NCBI GenBank assembly: GCA_022826245.1
Contig: JAJDVG010000018.1
Span: 26,578-90,577, forward strand
Source of the DNA: Gammaproteobacteria bacterium
GTDB lineage: Bacteria > Pseudomonadota > Gammaproteobacteria > Steroidobacterales > Rariloculaceae
DNA: 64,000 nt
Reading direction: 5' to 3'
In this document: positions 61,410 to 64,000 of the stretch, one piece after another
Numbering within the stretch: the stretch's first letter is position 1
Layout: every line of letters begins with the position of its first letter
Notes under the pieces: generated by a model
Told to the model about the DNA's origin: nothing
What the model saw: only the letters and a program-made list of their open reading frames with translations
Database searches by the model: none
Made by a program: the position numbers and the translations under genes

Positions 61410-62894
61410 CTATTGACCTGGCGGGTTCATCAGGAACGGCGGCGGATACTGACGCGCGCCGCGTTCGAGCGTGATCCAGCGCGTTTCGGTAAAGGTGTCG
61501 ATGCCCTGGCGGCCGCCGTGGCGACCGAGGCCGCTGGCGCCGATGCCGCCGAACGGCACGTGCGGCTCGTCGTGCACCGAGCAGTCGTTGACGTGCGCCA
61601 TGCCCGTGCGAAGCTGCCGGGCGACGGCGAGTCCCCGTTCCTCGTCGCGGGTGATGATGCCGGCGGAAAGCCCGTAGTCGGAGTCGTTGGCGATCTCGAC
61701 CGCGTCGTCGACCCCGTCGGCGACGATGACCGGCGCCACCGGGCCGAATGTCTCCTCGCGAAAAATCCGCATGTCGCGGGTGACGCTGCCGAGTACCGTC
61801 GGCTCGAAGAAGAGTCCGTCGTTCCCGCCGCCGCACAGGACCTCGGCGCCCTGCGCCACGGCGTCGTCGACCTGCGCGCGGATCTTGTCGGCCTGCTTCT
61901 GGTTGATGAGCGGACCGATGCAATTCGGGAGTTCGCGCGGGTCGCCAACGTTGAGCTTCGAGGTGTTCGCGACGAGCTTGTCCGTAAACTCGTCGGCAAT
62001 GGCCCGGTCGACGATGACGCGCTCGACGGACATGCAGATCTGGCCGTTGTGCATGAACGAGCCGAACGTCGCAGCGTTGACCGCACGTTCCATGTCGGCG
62101 TCGGCGAGAACGACCAGGGCATCCTTGCCGCCGAGTTCGAGGCAGCACTTCTTGAGCAGTCCGCCGGCCTGGGCCGCGATCTGGCGGCCGACTGCCGTTG
62201 AGCCGGTAAAGCTCACGCCCTGGACGGCGGGATTCGAAATGAGTTCGTCGCCGACCTCGGCAACGTTGTCCCGCGAACAGGTGACGACGTTGAAGACGCC
62301 GGGCGGTACGCCGGCTTCCTCGAGCATCTCCGCAAACACGATGCCGCCTGCGATCGGCGTTTCTTCGGAGGGCTTAAGCACCACGCAGTTGCCGACCGCA
62401 AGCGCCGGAGCGAACCCGCGCGAGGACAGGATCATCGGGAAATTCCACGGTGAAATCACTGAGACCACGCCGAGCGGTTCGCGAACGACGAGGCTGAGCT
62501 TGCCGTATTCCGACGGCAGTATCTCGCCGTTGACCTGGTAGGCGGCCGCGGCAGCGGCGCGGAACACGCCCGAGCTGTAATAGGTCTCGAACATGCCCTT
62601 GCCGACCCAGGAGCCGCTCTCGTCGATGAGAATCTCCTGAAACTCCTTCGCCCGAGCCTCGAGGATGTCGCCGACCTTGTGGATGATTCGCGCTCGCTGC
62701 GAGTGCGACATTCCGGACCAGGCCGGATAGGCCTCGCGTGCGGCTTCGATGGCGGCTCGCGCATCGGCGCGCGTACCATCGGCGACGCTCGACCAGACTT
62801 CTCCGCTCGCCGGACTGTAGACGGGAAACTGCTTGCCGCCCGCGGCGTCGGTCCAGTTGCCTCCGACGAAAAGATTGCGATTCTCCGTGGCCAT
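61410..62894 (-). CDS. Aldehyde dehydrogenase family protein
   Basis: The 494-residue NAD(P)-dependent enzyme has 'VSVISPWNFPMILSSRGFAP' near residue 145, 'FTGSTAVGRQIA' near 230, catalytic Glu in 'CCLELGGKDALVVLADAD', and nucleophile Cys in 'HNGQICMSVERVIVD' near 288. 'DCSVHDEPHVPFGGIGASGL' is near the C-terminus. It resembles benzaldehyde or vanillin dehydrogenases. Substrate unknown. Its promoter is probably the pair at 62981-63009. It lies upstream of the MetE-like gene by 91 bases, same strand. Confidence 0.93.
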   Translation of the reverse strand: MATENRNLFVGGNWTDAAGGKQFPVYSPASGEVWSSVADGTRADARAAIEAAREAYPAWSGMSHSQRARIIHKVGDILEARAKEFQEILIDESGSWVGKGMFETYYSSGVFRAAAAAAYQVNGEILPSEYGKLSLVVREPLGVVSVISPWNFPMILSSRGFAPALAVGNCVVLKPSEETPIAGGIVFAEMLEEAGVPPGVFNVVTCSRDNVAEVGDELISNPAVQGVSFTGSTAVGRQIAAQAGGLLKKCCLELGGKDALVVLADADMERAVNAATFGSFMHNGQICMSVERVIVDRAIADEFTDKLVANTSKLNVGDPRELPNCIGPLINQKQADKIRAQVDDAVAQGAEVLCGGGNDGLFFEPTVLGSVTRDMRIFREETFGPVAPVIVADGVDDAVEIANDSDYGLSAGIITRDEERGLAVARQLRTGMAHVNDCSVHDEPHVPFGGIGASGLGRHGGRQGIDTFTETRWITLERGARQYPPPFLMNPPGQ

Positions 62895-62980
62895 TTCTAC
62901 TCCCGAATTCCGTGTGAAGGACGCCGGCCGGCAGCAGGCGCCTGGTGCCCAAAAAAACCGGATTGCTCCGAGGCTGGCGT

Positions 62981-63009
62981 AGTATAGACACGTAACAAAG
63001 ACCTGTCAG
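62981..63009 (-). promoter_or_regulatory. Sigma-70 promoter of the aldehyde dehydrogenase gene
   Basis: On the minus strand CTGACA (63009-63004) and TATACT (62986-62981) are separated by 17 bases, matching consensus at five of six positions each. Transcription would start near 62974, some 80 bases ahead of the ATG at 62894. Confidence 0.6.
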
Positions 63010-63041
63010 TTGCGGCGGCGGCTGGCGAATCCAGGGAACGA

Positions 63042-64000
63042 ATGTTGCGGATCATCAAAGGATCAGGGAACGGCCTCGCTGCGGCAGCCGTGCTTGCGGC
63101 GGTGCTGCTCTGCGGCTGCGCGCTGGCGCCGCTGGAGCATCGCAGCGGGACGGACACGCCGGTACCGCCGTCACGATACGGTGTCCTGCAGGAATACGGG
63201 GATCGAATCCAGTCGGAACTCGATCCGGAGGAGTCGGCCTACTGGCTCGTCGACACGGCCGACTTTGCCCTGTCGTCCCGGCTCGCACTCGTCGACGAGG
63301 CCACCTCCACACTCGACATTCAGTACTTCATCTGGGAGCCCGACGCCTCGGGCCGTTTGCTGTTCCGCCGCTTGATTCACGCCGCCGACCGCGGAGTACG
63401 GGTTCGCCTGCTTATCGACGACCTTACGGTTGCCGGCAAGGACGATGAGTACGCGGCACTCGACAATCATCCGCTCATCGAAGTCCGCACATTCAATCCG
63501 TGGGCCTCGCGTTCGCGGCCGGGCCGTGTCGTCGAGTTCATCTTCCAGGGCGACAGACTCAATCATCGGATGCACATCAAGACGGTCCTCGCCGATGGCC
63601 GATTCGCGATCATCGGCGGCAGAAATATCGGCAACAGGTACTTCGGGCTCTACGACAGATTCGTTCAGAACGATCTCGACATCATGGCGGCCGGGCCGAT
63701 CGTCGGCGAAGTGCAGCAGAGTTTCCGGGACTACTGGAACAGCGCGCGCAGTTACCCGATCGCGGAGCTCGCGACGCGGCGCAAGCGCCGTGAGCAGATC
63801 GACGAGCATCTCCCGCGTTTCGAGCGCGATTACCTGAGCGAGCGCGAGCGGTTCGCCGGCGTGTCGCTCGAACCCGCGGACTGGCGCGACTACTTCGACG
63901 GTCTTGCGCGCACGTTTGCGGCGGGCGCCGGCACGCTCGAGTACGATCTGCCGACCATCGACGAAAGTCTTCCTGAACAGATTTACGCACCGTTTGTCGA
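63042..64000 (+). CDS. Phospholipase D family lipoprotein, 3' truncated
   Basis: From ATG 63042 the frame stays open to the window edge (319 residues seen). The N-terminus is a lipoprotein signal ('AAVLAAVLLCGCA'). The first PLD catalytic site 'HIKTVLADGRFAIIGGRNIG' (H-x-K-x4-D) starts near residue 179, after 'STLDIQYFIWEPDASG'. Two-motif enzymes of this type include ClsC/YmdC cardiolipin synthases, which use the same domain. The second HKD motif must lie beyond the window. Its role in cardiolipin synthesis is inferred. The gene diverges from the aldehyde dehydrogenase gene. Confidence 0.88.
   Translation, partial: MLRIIKGSGNGLAAAAVLAAVLLCGCALAPLEHRSGTDTPVPPSRYGVLQEYGDRIQSELDPEESAYWLVDTADFALSSRLALVDEATSTLDIQYFIWEPDASGRLLFRRLIHAADRGVRVRLLIDDLTVAGKDDEYAALDNHPLIEVRTFNPWASRSRPGRVVEFIFQGDRLNHRMHIKTVLADGRFAIIGGRNIGNRYFGLYDRFVQNDLDIMAAGPIVGEVQQSFRDYWNSARSYPIAELATRRKRREQIDEHLPRFERDYLSERERFAGVSLEPADWRDYFDGLARTFAAGAGTLEYDLPTIDESLPEQIYAPFV

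Noticed and set aside
1..64000. tRNA, rRNA, CRISPR arrays and insertion sequences
   Set aside because: Intergenic spaces were read for tRNA-like cloverleaf ends, regularly spaced repeats and transposase-like genes; none was found.

Overview
The window is G+C-rich DNA (about two-thirds G+C by eye) from a Gram-negative, heterotrophic proteobacterium, most likely a marine or sediment gammaproteobacterium. The grounds are two large TonB-dependent outer-membrane receptors, several lipobox lipoproteins, an LPS-type family 9 glycosyltransferase, a TIGR01782-type receptor with tryptophan-halogenase/SapC/cupin partners, and an essentially complete S-adenosylmethionine cycle operon. No rRNA, tRNA, CRISPR array, integrase or transposase was recognised.

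Layout. (1) 0-16.5 kb: a pterin dehydratase, a lactate permease, a membrane-anchored protein, a glycerol facilitator plus glycerol kinase, three tandem SnoaL-like secreted proteins, a pectinacetylesterase-like lipoprotein, a DUF427 protein, an ankyrin-repeat protein next to a DUF1552 protein, then a DUF6152 protein, an LVIVD-type propeller and a DUF305 protein. (2) 16.5-33.8 kb: a polysaccharide-utilisation locus on the plus strand (TonB receptor, tryptophan halogenase 1, SapC, JmjC-like cupin, tryptophan halogenase 2, LacI regulator, GH3, MFS sugar porter, a clan GH-A hydrolase, GH43, GH16). Near-identical LacI-type palindromes sit just downstream of good -10 boxes in front of the receptor and of lacI, so the locus probably forms one regulon. 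A beta-glucan such as laminarin is the most likely substrate (inference from GH16 plus GH3). (3) 33.8-37.8 kb: a 12% G+C island, a CMD-family protein, a soluble sugar dehydrogenase and a two-gene block of visibly lower G+C (MBL hydrolase, NmrA-like oxidoreductase). (4) 37.9-38.15 kb: a small selenoprotein gene that ordinary gene calling misses. It encodes a SelW/Rdx-family protein whose CxxU motif uses an in-frame TGA, followed by a hairpin with a GGUCU apical loop like the E. coli fdhF SECIS. (5) 38.2-43.7 kb: an MmgE/PrpD protein with a NitT/TauT-type ABC importer, interrupted by a long inverted repeat, and a glycosyltransferase. (6) 43.9-50.2 kb: a four-gene operon of secreted proteins, one of them an MBL-fold protein with its metal ligands replaced, divergent from a second TonB receptor. 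(7) 50.2-63 kb: a sodium:solute symporter divergent from a one-carbon operon (HTH-methyltransferase fusion, MetF-like, metK, adenosine kinase, ahcY, fhs), followed by a convergent core-MetE protein and an aldehyde dehydrogenase. (8) The right edge carries a 3'-truncated phospholipase D-type lipoprotein gene.

How the parts work together. The polysaccharide locus covers uptake, depolymerisation, sugar transport and sugar-responsive control. The one-carbon block can make SAM, use it, recycle SAH through homocysteine and adenosine (to AMP), and run folate-bound carbon to or from formate. The symporter facing it across a palindrome-rich promoter region may bring in a substrate. The selenoprotein implies that the host genome encodes SelA, SelB, SelC and SelD elsewhere; none is in this window.
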